From a virus, in IMG/VR virus record IMGVR_UViG_3300042288_000930, positions 1 to 64,000 of that record: 64,000 nucleotides of DNA; one strand, written 5' to 3'. Both the position numbers and the translations under genes were made by a program. Below, one piece after another: positions 23,139-34,500 of the stretch (position 1 is its first letter; every line of letters starts with the position of its first letter). The notes below the pieces were generated by a model, which did no database searches, was not told where the DNA came from, and saw only the letters and a program-made list of their open reading frames with translations.

Positions 23139-23864
23139 GCAATTCCAAGCTCTTAATGACTTATTGATACGTGAATCTGGATCTCTTGCTGTTTTCTTTG
23201 AAGTTAGTTTCTTTTTCATGCCTTTCATTCTGGCACAGAATGACGCCCTGCGGGGATTTCCAACCTTTTTTGAAGGTGCCTTAAGGTCGCTTCCAGGATT
23301 CTCACGTTCGTAAGATTTTCTGCCTTTTTCATTCAGACCACCCTCTGAATTTTTACCAGACTTTTTTGTCCAAGCAGCTCCCTCAGCAACATACTCTTCA
23401 TTCTTGCTGCTCATATAATCAGCAGCGGTATCAATATAATCAGCAGCGAGCGTGACCTTAGATTGAACCCATCCAGGTAGTTGCATCTTTGGATCTTGAA
23501 CAATCAAACGAAGACGGTTAACAGCATCTTCGATCGTATCAAGTTGACTCATAATCATTCCACCTTCGTCATCAATCTCTTTGCCCATAGCAACAGCGAT
23601 GTGATTCTCACAAATCTCACGCATTTCTTTGACGGTTCTTTTCTTTTTGTGTTGTGCTTTTAGTTCTTTTTCCATCTTAAGTAAGTGAGTATAGTAATCT
23701 GGGAATTCATCTAAATGCTGGAGAGCAATACCATATGCTTCTTCGTGTGTAGTGACATGCTCTCGCTCTACAGTAGAACCAACTTCTGCCTGTTTGATAA
23801 TAGTTTCAACAGACACACCATGCTTCTTGGCGATTTCTTTTTCTGTGGGAACTTTCTTTTTCAT
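23136..23864 (-). CDS. DUF5661 and DUF6321 domain protein
   Basis: A 242-residue protein of unknown function with two recognisable phage domains. The N-terminal part has EEAYGIALQHLDEFPDYYTHLLKME, the DUF5661 pattern. The C-terminal part, from KKSGKNSEGGLNEKGRKSY through NPRRASFCARMKGMKKKL and DPDSRINKSLRAW, is DUF6321 and strongly basic, suggesting DNA binding or packaging in the head. The start at 23864 has GGAGGGAGA 7 bases upstream and overlaps the previous stop as TAATG; an ATG 18 bases further up lacks this. Confidence 0.75.
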   Translation of the reverse strand: MKKKVPTEKEIAKKHGVSVETIIKQAEVGSTVEREHVTTHEEAYGIALQHLDEFPDYYTHLLKMEKELKAQHKKKRTVKEMREICENHIAVAMGKEIDDEGGMIMSQLDTIEDAVNRLRLIVQDPKMQLPGWVQSKVTLAADYIDTAADYMSSKNEEYVAEGAAWTKKSGKNSEGGLNEKGRKSYERENPGSDLKAPSKKVGNPRRASFCARMKGMKKKLTSKKTARDPDSRINKSLRAWNC

Positions 23865-25249
23865 TAGTAAATCTCCCTCCATTGAAGTGCTGCTCTAATT
23901 GTTCCAGAGTTATTACCAATATTTGTTGCTAACACAACATATACTTCTGATGAAGTAGAGTCAAAATTTTGAACAATAATGTTTTTCTTGGCAGCAGAAA
24001 TAGAACCTGTCGAAGCAGACGACAAAGAGTTCTGTGACGAACCAGCAGTTACAAAACCACCAAATAAAGCATCACCACTTCCTACTGTATAACCAGTAGC
24101 ACCAACTGAATATTGAACGCCACTATTGGTATCAACATCGGTCCAATTAAGTGTGCCAGTCAAGTTTGATTGACTTGGTAATTTAACAATTTGGAATGAA
24201 AATGTTTCTCCAGAAGGATACAAAGAAATATTATTTAACCTAACCGAAATTCTGTTGGGGTAAGATTGAAATGTATTTTTCAAACGAATTGCCAATACTG
24301 GTAGAGTAGCACCACCAACAACTGACCTAGATGTCGTCATCATATACATGAAGTCAATACCACTTTCAACATATCCACCTTCTGACATAACAGTGGAACA
24401 AATCTGATCAAATGAACCACCAGATGTTGTACCTGTGTTTAGTATCTCACATCTTACTGGTAGATTAGGATTTGCGATATAAACTTCATCAAGTTCATTA
24501 GAACAATAATATTGGTGTGCTAAAATAAGTTGCCCATTATGAACAAAACCACAACGAACTCTACCAACTCCCAACCATTGGAAGTCAATATAAACTAGTT
24601 GTGTTTTTGAAGTATTGATGTTGAAACCAGAAACACCAGTTCCATCACACTTATCAATGTTCCATTCTGATTGTGGAACTCTTCTTTTGTAAGTTCCTGA
24701 TGTTGCTTCGCTAGCAGTGCCACTAACATAAGAACGAACAACAAAGTTTAGAGTGCCATTGGTTGTTCCGTTGGCAGTAGCATCACCAACTTGCTCAAAA
24801 TAGATACCATCTCTATCATCGTAGTATCCAGTTCTTTTGGTTACATTCTGTTGAGCATAACCAAAACATACCGAACTGTAAATCATCTGTGACTTACCAG
24901 GCTGGTAATGATGATAAAACTTAGTTTGGTGAACAACACGAGAAGTGGTGTTTGATGTGGTTGCTAAAGTAGCACAAGCCTTATTGATATTATATGTTGC
25001 TGTGCCGCCATTAGTTAAGTTATCAAGAAAGTTTGGGTCAATAGCATAAAGGTGTTTGTAATCACCCAGAGTAAATGATTCAGTAACTTTGAGACGACCA
25101 AAAGCATCTACTGCTGTTTCACTAAAAGATACAGAAGCACCAGAACTACCAGGCCCCACATTGCCGTTTGCGTCGGCAATCATGACTACCTCAAAGTTTG
25201 TTTTTTCCTGTGGTAGGAAATCTTCGTAATGCTTACTATACTGTGCCAT
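23864..25249 (-). CDS. Virion structural protein with WNIDKCDG domain
   Basis: A 461-residue beta-rich protein. Its middle (YQPGKSQMIYSS, RTGYYDDRDGIYFEQ, VPQSEWNIDKCDGTGVSGF near residue 196, then WLGVGRVRCGF and NLPVRCE) is paralogous to the C-terminal region of the 2623-residue protein at 28542-36413, where VPQSQWNIDKCDGNG is near residue 2306. Both are probably surface or tail-fibre modules that share an oligomerisation or receptor-binding fold. The exact role is unknown. Confidence 0.7.
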   Translation of the reverse strand: MAQYSKHYEDFLPQEKTNFEVVMIADANGNVGPGSSGASVSFSETAVDAFGRLKVTESFTLGDYKHLYAIDPNFLDNLTNGGTATYNINKACATLATTSNTTSRVVHQTKFYHHYQPGKSQMIYSSVCFGYAQQNVTKRTGYYDDRDGIYFEQVGDATANGTTNGTLNFVVRSYVSGTASEATSGTYKRRVPQSEWNIDKCDGTGVSGFNINTSKTQLVYIDFQWLGVGRVRCGFVHNGQLILAHQYYCSNELDEVYIANPNLPVRCEILNTGTTSGGSFDQICSTVMSEGGYVESGIDFMYMMTTSRSVVGGATLPVLAIRLKNTFQSYPNRISVRLNNISLYPSGETFSFQIVKLPSQSNLTGTLNWTDVDTNSGVQYSVGATGYTVGSGDALFGGFVTAGSSQNSLSSASTGSISAAKKNIIVQNFDSTSSEVYVVLATNIGNNSGTIRAALQWREIY

Positions 25250-25494
25250 CAGATTGAATACGCGACTTTAGCTGCTTTAAATGCCGCGCCTCCTTCTAGT
25301 GTGTCTGTAGAATCTTTTTCAACATAAGCAACTTCATTTGCCGCCATTGTGAAACTACCAATCGTAGCGCCAGCAGAATCCTTACGAGTTACTACCGCTG
25401 CTGTGCTGGTATTAATAACTCTAACAACAGTTGCTGAATCAACATTAGTAGCTGAGGTGAGCGTTGTTTCCGCCGCCAATACTTTAATGAGCAT
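25249..25494 (-). CDS. Small virion protein
   Basis: An 81-residue protein rich in Ala, Thr and Val with alternating strand pattern (TVVRVINTSTAAVVTRKDS, GSFTMAANEVAYVEK). The form is that of a small beta-sandwich decoration or fibre protein, similar in style to the 110-residue protein at 39974-40306. It has its own late promoter and ends exactly at the start of the 461-residue gene (TAATG-like overlap). No assigned family. Confidence 0.6.
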   Translation of the reverse strand: MLIKVLAAETTLTSATNVDSATVVRVINTSTAAVVTRKDSAGATIGSFTMAANEVAYVEKDSTDTLEGGAAFKAAKVAYSI

Positions 25495-25514
25495 TGTATT
25501 ATTCCGTTTATTTT

Positions 25515-25922
25515 CTATTTATTCTTGGCGGCATCTTTAATCATCTTTTGAAGATCTGCCGTTGTGCCAATAAACATTGTATTATTGACAGTAGTTGGTG
25601 TTGATTTTTTGTCTTCTTTGCCAAGATTTTTCATCTTGTGCTGAAGGTCAATCAGTTTGTCTGTCATGTCTGAGACCTGCTTCATAGCGTTCACAGCAAC
25701 CTCATACGCTCTAGGGTGCCCCGACTCCTGAGCAACCTCTAAGGCACCTTGTACCGCCTCCTGACCCTGTGATATGAGAGTGTATAACTGCCCTCTGGTA
25801 TATTCATAATCTTTGTTGGCATCAATGCTAATTTCGCTATTTGCTTGTGTGATCATTTCAGTTGTTTCTTCAATCGGTGTTATGTCAAAAATTTCTTCCA
25901 TGTTGTCTTCAAATTTACTCAT
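25515..25922 (-). CDS. 16: Terminase small subunit gp16
   Basis: A 135-residue helical protein with an acidic N-terminus (EEIFDITPIEETTE) and the central YTRGQLYTLISQGQEAVQGAL / AYEVAVNAMKQVSDMTDKLIDLQ coiled segment, followed by NNTMFIGTTADLQK. This pattern is that of cyanophage gp16 (T4: 164 residues). It recognises DNA and regulates gp17. Here 17 and 16 are not adjacent: four genes lie between them, unlike T4. Confidence 0.85.
   Translation of the reverse strand: MSKFEDNMEEIFDITPIEETTEMITQANSEISIDANKDYEYTRGQLYTLISQGQEAVQGALEVAQESGHPRAYEVAVNAMKQVSDMTDKLIDLQHKMKNLGKEDKKSTPTTVNNTMFIGTTADLQKMIKDAAKNK
25516..25523 (-). promoter_or_regulatory. Late promoter of the 81-residue virion gene
   Basis: AATAAATA on the minus strand, about 22 bases before the ATG at 25494. 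Confidence 0.6.
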
Positions 25923-26716
25923 AGTAGTGTAATTCCCTCGTTAAATCCAAAGTCATCGTCTGGCATTAGAAGCGCATCATCTGCTACATCAACATCACCA
26001 TCTGCGTCTTGATCCGAAAGAGCTTTTGGTGTTACATCGTAACGAACTGCTCTCCTATGTTCTTGGAAATCGCCAAGACTTTCAAATACTGTCGCCTTGC
26101 GAATGATTTGGGAATCTGTGACTGGACCATATAAGTAAGTTTTTAATGTGAACGACAATGTATAAATGATAGCTCTTCTACGCATCATATCATCTTCATA
26201 ATCATCCTCGTAACTAATATTGTTTAAAATAATTGGTAAATCTTTTTTTTCATCCATCTCAGGAATTAGATTTACTGTGACGTTGAAAGATGGTTGAAAG
26301 TATGGTAGAATTTGCTCAAGAATTTGTAGAGCGTCATCTTGATTCTTTGATAAAATACCAAGTTCAAATTCAAGATTATATGGAACAGGCATATACTGAA
26401 CACTTACTGAATCAGCATCTGCCTTTTTTAAATACTTTTGAATTGGGGAAGTTTTCCTTGAAGGATCGTAGGTTATACTAGTCATCTCAAAAGAGATGCG
26501 AGGCATTGTAATACTTACTTTGCGCTCTGTGCTTGGATCTTGATCTAGACGAGCAAGGAATTTACTCTTGGGACCATAAGCAAGAGCAACTTTTTCTTGA
26601 CGAATTACTGCGTTAGTATCTGGATCTCTCTTTTCAACTTGAATGTTGTTGAAAATAGTTCCAAATGCTTTTACATTTTTTTTAATAATTTCGTGATAAA
26701 AATGATTTCCTAACAT
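25919..26716 (-). CDS. 15: Tail terminator / sheath stabiliser gp15
   Basis: A 265-residue protein (T4: 272) beginning MLGNHFYHEIIKKNVKAFGTIFNNI, with KVSITMPRISFEMTSITYDPSRKTSP, as in the gp15 family. gp15 caps the tail after gp3 and joins it to the neck (gp13/gp14). It overlaps both neighbours by a few bases. Confidence 0.92.
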   Translation of the reverse strand: MLGNHFYHEIIKKNVKAFGTIFNNIQVEKRDPDTNAVIRQEKVALAYGPKSKFLARLDQDPSTERKVSITMPRISFEMTSITYDPSRKTSPIQKYLKKADADSVSVQYMPVPYNLEFELGILSKNQDDALQILEQILPYFQPSFNVTVNLIPEMDEKKDLPIILNNISYEDDYEDDMMRRRAIIYTLSFTLKTYLYGPVTDSQIIRKATVFESLGDFQEHRRAVRYDVTPKALSDQDADGDVDVADDALLMPDDDFGFNEGITLL

Positions 26717-27615
26717 TAGAATACTCCCATATCTCCATATTCACCAAAAGGATTGTCCTCGTTAAAATCAATAATTAAATTAGCTTTATCTTCATACCAC
26801 TTATTCTCGGCATTGTCATAATTGTCAATTTCAAAATCAATAGTGGAGAAAGTATCTACAATCCATGATGCGTTACTTGTTTGCCCAATTAAAACAACAT
26901 TTTGTTGTAAATCACCATTTATATATGTTAATCTCAGTTTACGAGTAGCAGCAACCCATTCGGCAACTGTTGCTTTAGTAATTGTTGGTACTCCTCCAAC
27001 AGTATAAGTCTGTCTAACTTCTTCTCCAACAACATATGTTCCTGTGCCACCAACCTTTACTGTTACAGGGAATACATGGGATTCTTGTGTGAGATCATCA
27101 ATCTCAGGATCACCTGTGTTGAAGTAATTGTCAGCATTCTCGATAAGTTCACAAGTCATAGAAAAAATATAATTTTTCCCCAACTGATAGAAAGGAACTT
27201 CTCTTTCTACGAATTTAATTTCATAAAGATTTTTTGTCATTGGCACATAAAGAAGATCGCCTTCGTTTGGTCTGTTTGGAACTCTAGTATCAATCTCTGT
27301 TTCTACATAATTAATCCATCTTCTTTTAGATACAGCATATGTAATCTCATCGCTCAATCGTAGACCAAACTTGGACATTGCGACAGCACCAGATCCACCA
27401 AATCCTTCTACATTGATTAGCATCATTTCAATTGTTACTTTATCTTCAAATTTAGAAAGGATCACATCATTTAAAGTTCTATCAATTAACATTGTTTTTG
27501 GCACATAGATAACATCCTGCCCGAACAATTTAATCTGCTCGTCTACAAGATCTTGAATTAAATCTTGTTCGTTAGATGTTCCACCGAATTGGGTGAAGTA
27601 TTGACTTTTTGCCAT
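26716..27615 (-). CDS. 14: Neck protein gp14
   Basis: A 299-residue head-completion protein (T4: 256). It has MAKSQYFTQFGGTSNEQDLIQDLVDEQIKLFGQDVIYVP and KFGLRLSDEITYAVSKRRW, the gp14 signatures. It forms part of the neck between portal and tail. Its start overlaps the gp13 stop and its stop the gp15 start. Confidence 0.93.
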   Translation of the reverse strand: MAKSQYFTQFGGTSNEQDLIQDLVDEQIKLFGQDVIYVPKTMLIDRTLNDVILSKFEDKVTIEMMLINVEGFGGSGAVAMSKFGLRLSDEITYAVSKRRWINYVETEIDTRVPNRPNEGDLLYVPMTKNLYEIKFVEREVPFYQLGKNYIFSMTCELIENADNYFNTGDPEIDDLTQESHVFPVTVKVGGTGTYVVGEEVRQTYTVGGVPTITKATVAEWVAATRKLRLTYINGDLQQNVVLIGQTSNASWIVDTFSTIDFEIDNYDNAENKWYEDKANLIIDFNEDNPFGEYGDMGVF

Positions 27616-28457
27616 TATCCGATCATATCTAATGGTGGTAGTTCATAATCAGAAATCATCTTGCTTTCAATTTCATCAATCTCTCTGAGAGCATCTTCAT
27701 AGATTTGACGACCGTTGTATGATACACCGCCAGGTAACTGAACGTTGTTAAACTTGATTAAGTTCTGACCCCACTGACGCTTGATGAGAGCAGTAACATA
27801 TCTCTTCATCCAAAAGTCATCCCAGATTTGAGTGAACACATTTGGATCTAAAGCACGATAGCAGTCAATAAGAAGATAAGCATCTTCCTTGACACGATTT
27901 ACATCAATGTCAATATAGAGTCTATCTTGTCTTTTATTGAAACGATACTCTACAAAAGCACCAGTATTAATAACCATGTCGAGGGTTTCGAAATACTGTT
28001 TAATCATATAGTAGTTTGTCATGTCAAAGTTACCATAGGAAAATGTTCCACCTGATGAGATGGCAAACAAATCCATGAGGTAATACTGGTTTGATAGACC
28101 AAACAAATCGTTTCTGAGGAAGTTGGATGATACTCCAAATACCCTTGAGATACCAAACACATGATCTGGTATCTCAATAAAGTTTTTTCTGTTCTCCCAT
28201 GTAGCTTCGTCAGGTGCTGAGGTGTTTGAGAGTTCGTCAGATTCTTGGAAGCGCGTTACATCATCAGCAGTTAACTTATGCTTTAAATACATTCTTTCCG
28301 AACCGTCAAAATGACGCTCATGAAAATACTGTAGAGCATCATCAATACAATCTTCTATTTGTTGATCCGCAACATTGATTTCTAAAACAGGTGCTCCAAG
28401 TTTTCGTAGGCAATAATTTTTTAATTCAGTTCTTGTTGCTGGTTTTGACACCGACAT
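27615..28457 (-). CDS. 13: Neck protein gp13
   Basis: A 280-residue head-completion protein (T4: 309). The family pattern includes LKNYCLRKLGAPVLEINVADQQIEDCIDDALQYFHERHFDGSE and MKRYVTALIKRQWGQNLIKF near the end. It docks on gp20 and binds gp14. It leads a 13-14-15-16 operon served by two late promoters. Confidence 0.94.
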   Translation of the reverse strand: MSVSKPATRTELKNYCLRKLGAPVLEINVADQQIEDCIDDALQYFHERHFDGSERMYLKHKLTADDVTRFQESDELSNTSAPDEATWENRKNFIEIPDHVFGISRVFGVSSNFLRNDLFGLSNQYYLMDLFAISSGGTFSYGNFDMTNYYMIKQYFETLDMVINTGAFVEYRFNKRQDRLYIDIDVNRVKEDAYLLIDCYRALDPNVFTQIWDDFWMKRYVTALIKRQWGQNLIKFNNVQLPGGVSYNGRQIYEDALREIDEIESKMISDYELPPLDMIG

Positions 28458-28469
28458 TTACCAGTCCTA

Positions 28470-28494
28470 TATTTATTTCCTAAAGATATTTATA
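28470..28494 (-). promoter_or_regulatory. Two late promoters of the gp13-14-15-16 operon
   Basis: TATAAATA (28494-28487) and AATAAATA (28477-28470) on the minus strand. The first gives a leader of about 24 bases; the second would place the start very close to the ATG at 28457, so the first is favoured. Confidence 0.75.
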
Positions 28495-28519
28495 AAAAAA
28501 GAGGGGGTTGCCCCCCCTC
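28495..28519 (-). terminator. Strong terminator after the 2623-residue gene
   Basis: GAGGGGG pairs with CCCCCTC (7 bp) on the minus strand, followed by at least six T residues. It separates the fibre block from gp13. Confidence 0.9.
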
Positions 28520-28541
28520 CTTCAAGTATGTTGGAAATGAA

Positions 28542-31500
28542 TCAGGCTTGTGATTCAGTCCAGGAGATACGAGCAGTAACTGCGGTACGACCTCTTTCGT
28601 TAGCACCAGCACCAGGGAGCTGAGTATTCAAGAATGGAATTGTCGTAACAACAGCGAGTGTTAGAACATCAGGACCATTCGGGAATACATAATCGCCACC
28701 AAGGATGCTGTTACCCATTTCAACCAGTTCACCCAGTTCTTGAACTGAAGGAGCACCAGCAGCAGCACGGAATTCGAAGATGGATACACCACCTGTGATT
28801 GTATCAGCTACTTGACCAGTGTGCTTAATAATTTGACATAGTGAAGGAGCACCATAGTTAGTGAAGTAAGCAGCTTGAGACAAGTTACCATTGAGAATTA
28901 GACGAACCGAAGAAGCATCTCTTCTGGTTGCTGTTACGGTTGTATTTAAAACACCCGTTGTTTGATCAGCAACTTCTGGAGTACAAACAATACCACAGGA
29001 ATTCATCTTTAGAATCATTCGGTTAATAAGGTCTCTTTCTCCAAGAGGACCGACAAGAGAACTTGCGACAGATGGAGCAAGGCGGATTGAAAGGATAGGA
29101 ACGGCAGTACCAGATAGGTTGCCAGAAATACTGACAGTATCTGAACCAACTGAACCAGAAGCAACCGTGAAGAGGTATGCCTTATCATCCTCAAATTTAC
29201 CATCCATGATTACCGAAGCACCCCAGTGATAGAGTGATGGAGCATAAGTTGGATTATTACCGTTCTCAACTTCATAACGAGCAGGTAGGTTACCAGAACG
29301 GAGGTAAGCTTCATTCTCGTGGTTGTTGTGAACAAACTCATGAACATAAGTTACGATACCATCTTGATCTTTGAATCCAAAGCGAACCTTACCAGCACCA
29401 TACCATGAGTAATCCATGTATGCCATTTGCTGACGGTGGATATCAAGTTTGAATCCAGTTACGCCATTACCATCACACTTGTCAATATTCCACTGTGATT
29501 GAGGCACCTTGAGATCACGAACCTTAGACATAATAATTTTTGATCTCGTAGTTCCTCTGTATGAAGGAGAAATGTGAATCGAGGTGTCGGAATCAACAGC
29601 AGTGACTTTATAAGTCATACCACGAACAGCAACGTAGTCACCAACAACTAATTGCTTAGTGAATTTGGTGCCAGTTCCGACAATAGCATTAGATTTGAAC
29701 GCACACGAAACAGTTCCCGCCATTTGCGCGGTAGCATTTCTTCTTACACAATAGAGATCTTGACCATCATATTCAAAGAACATACCATTTTGGTCATCAA
29801 ACATACCAGCACGAACCTTGGCATCTGCCCACTCATAAAGGAATAGAGCAGGGAATCCAGCAGGATTTACATCAGCAGGAACGCCATTTGTAGCATAACG
29901 GAATGTAAATTCATCAATAACATTATTGACTGTGAAGAATTGACCATTTGAAGGAGTTGTGTATGGTGTAGCAACACCACTGGTTACAGTTACATCTTCG
30001 ATGATAATTTTGTTGCCAGCAACTAACTTATGTGGTTTTCTTGTAACAACTGTGGCGAATTGAGTTCCGTCATGATTGATGCTTGAAACATCAATTGAAG
30101 GACTGAAGTTAATACCAGTTGAATACTGTAGACCTTTACCTGACTGATAACGGAAGTATCTTCTGGTTTGTCTTACAATGTTTACTCCAGGAGCTTTTGC
30201 TGCGGAGATTTCAACACCACCATCAAATGATCTGTGTAGGTTCAAGCAGTCTGGTCTTACGAACATTTGAGTTTCGTAAATGAATGGAAGTGCCTGTAGA
30301 ACACCATCACGAATGTTTGAGGTATTCTGGTTTAAGTAATAATTAGCATTGGTAAGAACGTTATCAGCAGATAAGGCACCACCAGATTGGTAACGAATGT
30401 ATGAACTACCACAATAAGTAGCAGCAACCAAATAATGGTTAAAACCAGCACCAGTTGAAGTAAGTGTAATACGCTGCATGGTTAGAGCGTTGCTCAAGTT
30501 GGCAGCAAGACGAATTACATCCTCATTGATCTTAATTACATAATAAGTTTGACCATCAGTTAAACCACCAATAGCATTACCGATACCAAATCCGTTCGAA
30601 TAGTAAACTTTAACCCCAGTGTTTAGACCATGATTTGGAATGTAAATTTCGCTTCTTTCTGTTGAGACAACAGGAATTGCTAAACCAGATACAGTGTTGG
30701 TAGTTGATTGTGGGTTGAAAATAATTTGACGGGTTGGGTATGGATCAGTAACAACCATATCAGCGTCATTATTGATAGCAATTACTTGCATATCAAATAC
30801 AAAACCCTCTACTTTTTCGAACCTATGTGTCGAACCAGTTCCACTTGCGGTTGGAATAACTTGGTCTACACCAGCACCAGTTGAACCCCCAATAAATGCT
30901 CCAGATGGAGAAGTGTGAATAGTAAAATCATTATCATTGATTACGTTAACGTAGTAAATTGTATTAACAGTCATACCAGCGTATGGCTGTTGTGGTAACT
31001 GAGAGACATACTCCTGCCAGTTACCGTTAGTAGCTTGGTGCCATCCACCCTGAGCATCCAATTTATACATGATAGCATCACCAGTTGATAATCCATGACC
31101 ACTAATATTGAATATACCAGTGGATGTACTGGTCAATGCGTTTGAACCAGCAACAGTACCAGAGAAAACAAGAGTCTTAACTGGCATTCTGTTAGATAGT
31201 TTGATACTATCTCCACCTCTGTATTGAGCAAGGAATCTTGTAGAATATGAAGGTAGTGGTGGAAGTAGCATCCAGTTAATGTTTGCTCTACCGTCACTAT
31301 CTTGTACTGGTGGTTGGTTGCTGTTTGCTGTGAATGTCGTTGATCCAGGTGGGGTAGCACCTACAACCGACATGTAGTAACTATTTCTGTATAGAACTAC
31401 ATCACCATAGAGATAGTTATCAGAAGCATTCCAGTCTCCTTTGAAAGTTGTTCCTCTCAAAGTTGGGTTGGTTACTTTAAACTGGTGTAGAGTACTTGTA

Positions 31501-34500
31501 CCAACACCAAGAATATCAACAAGGTCGGTATTTGTGTAAGCACCCAACCAAGTATTATGAAGTGAGAACTGGTTTGTGGATTGACCAGAGGCAGCACCAC
31601 CTCTCTGTACAGCCGAGAGATTTTGAGTATTGTTTACAAAATATTGTCTACCAGAAACAAGACCATTAATTTGTCTACCGTTACCCCATACCTGATAAAT
31701 TACACGGTCACCAGTTACAAATCCGTGACTGCTTAATACGATTCTATCAGAAGCAGATAAAATAACGGAAGCGGAAGAACCATTAACAATAATATCTCTC
31801 GCAACAATAGTAGCAAGACCATTACCTAACGACTCACCAGTTACCTGAGAAGTTGTTAAAGTATGACCAGCGTTAATTGTTCCAGATGTGGAATAATTTC
31901 TGATAGCAATTCCTTTAATAGCATCGTCCTTTGTATATGCTAATTCAAATAGATCTAAATTTCTACGAATAGCATAATATGTTCCAGAAACAAAAGAAGT
32001 TCCAGCAGGAGATCCACCAGTTGTTGTGTTAGCTACAGTAACAGAAGAAACAGTAGAAGAAATAACTTTAAATGTTCCATTATATCCATTGTTTGTGGAA
32101 CCACCAACAGTGACTCCAGAAATAGTTACAGTTTGATTTGGAACAATATCAAAAGGTGATGATGGAAGAGTGCCGAAATTATATGTTACTTGAGTTCCAG
32201 TTGAAGTAATATTAGTGATTTGTAAATCATACAAAGCACTGTATCCTTGTCTTGGGTGAGTATTTCCAGAAGATCTACCAATTTCAAAACTGTTACCATT
32301 CTTCGAATAAACAACTCTCGTTCCAGTTGTAAATCCATGGTTTTGATAGAGGAATGTTCCATTCTTCAAATCAACATTCTTTGATGGATCAAAGATAATA
32401 CTTCTTGATGAAATATTTCTTCCAGGAGCAAAAGTCATCTTGTAATCTGATACAGCAGAAGCATCATAACCACCATCAATTGTTCCAGTTGAAGAAACAT
32501 TGACTAAAGTGTGAGTTCCACTGGCAGAAGAAGCAAGAGGAACGGAATCATAGTATTGTACAAATGACCAGCTACCACCAGTACCTGGAGCTGTAATATC
32601 AATTGGGAATCCAGCAAAAGCAGCAGCTCTTGAATGCGCTAACTGGAAAGTATTAGCATCAATAGGAATAGCAAAATAAAGTTGAGCGTTTGCTGCTTGA
32701 GAAGTGTTGATGATAGTGTTATTAATAGAACCGCCAGTTGAGAAAGCAGAAATAGCAACTGTTTCTCCAATTCTTAGACCATGGTTTGTTAATGTCCACC
32801 AGTTGTTTGGTTCACTTGTGCTACCAAAACCAACAGCAAATGAACGAGGAGTTGCTGTATCTCTAACTTGTAGTTGGAAACTACCATTAATACGGTATAA
32901 CGTAATTTCGTGAGGGATTTGTGTTGGAGTAGTTCCACCAAATCCTCTTACTACAGTAACAGTATTTCCACTTACGGCGGTTACAAGCATTCTTTCATTT
33001 AGATAAGAACCTGTCCAAAGTGTATTTCCTGGTTGAATAGCAGAACCAATACTTGTATTCAATGTCAATACGGTAGCATCAGCATCATGGAAAATTGTGG
33101 TAAAGAATCCAGTGGAAAGTGGGGTAAAATCACTAACGTTTCTTACAGTAAATAAGTTACCATTTACGAGACCAGGAGCGCCAACATATGCGCTACCAAC
33201 TTCAGATGAACCTGTTGATTCGTAACGAACAACGTCACCTTCAACTAATGTTTGCTGCTCAATTGGTAGGAAAATTCTATTACCAAATTGGTTAGCAACT
33301 GTTGTGTTAGCAAATTTTACTTTGGTTGTTCCAAATGGTCCCGAAACAGAAGTAGTCGCTTGAGACGCAGTTCCTGTGATTGACATTTGGACAGTTGGTT
33401 GACCAGATGGTAGTACGCCAGCGGCAGTACTGTACAACTGAACTTTGAAAATATCATCAGTAACAGGGACCATGAAATAACGTGTATTGCTTAATCCTTG
33501 AATTTGAGCAGTATTTTGAGTCATTGTCATGGTAACTCTTGGCCAGTTAACACCAGTTACATCCTGAACATAATCAAACAGTGGACCAGGGAATCCAGCA
33601 GTTCCTGGGAATACCCCTTGTGTATCAGTGGTGCCATTAGTAAAGGAACCAGAAATACTATATGATGTTCTTTGGCCAGTTATACCACCATGATTTGGTA
33701 GATAGAAACTATTAGAGAATCTATTCTCAGCAATACGAGCACAGAAGAAACGACCAGCACCAACAGTTCTGTTTGTTGTAAAGTTAATTGGGGAACCAGT
33801 TTCTGCTAAAGTGATAGAGAATTCCGATCTTGATGATAGAGGACCAGTATTAATTAATGTTCTGGCATAGTACTTCTGATATGAAGCATATGTATTTGGA
33901 GTCTCTGTTACTCCGCCTGGCATTGTTGAACCAGTACCGAGCTTAAGAATAATCTCTGCTTTCTCTGTCATGTAGGCAGGTAAATTAGCATATGCGCCGA
34001 TAACACGGTCACGACCACCCGCAGCACCACCAGCAGCATCAGAGAAAGTATCAATAGTAAATCCAGGATGAAGTTGATAAACTCCACCTGCCCAAGTATT
34101 AGCCGTGGAAAAATCAATTCTTGTTGCGGAAGTGGAACCAGAATAGGGACCAGGACCAGCAACAGTTTCTGAAATTCTTAGTTCAAGTTCGTCTTTGTTA
34201 ACTGGTTCAATAAAGTAGATTGCTGTCGCGCTGGCTGATTCTACAGGTGGGTTTGAACCCCCAGTCCATGTATTACCACCACCAACATACATTACAGGAA
34301 CACCAGAAACTAAACCATGATTTTTAATGAAAATTCTATTAGATGAGACACATTCACGGGTAAACATTTTCGATGTGATAGACGCCCAATCATGAATTGA
34401 AACGCGATTGTGATTCAACCACGAAGAAGCAGCATCATGTACTTGAGTACGAATGCCAGAACCAAACACTTTAATAGCAGCTGCGCCAACAGTACCGCCA

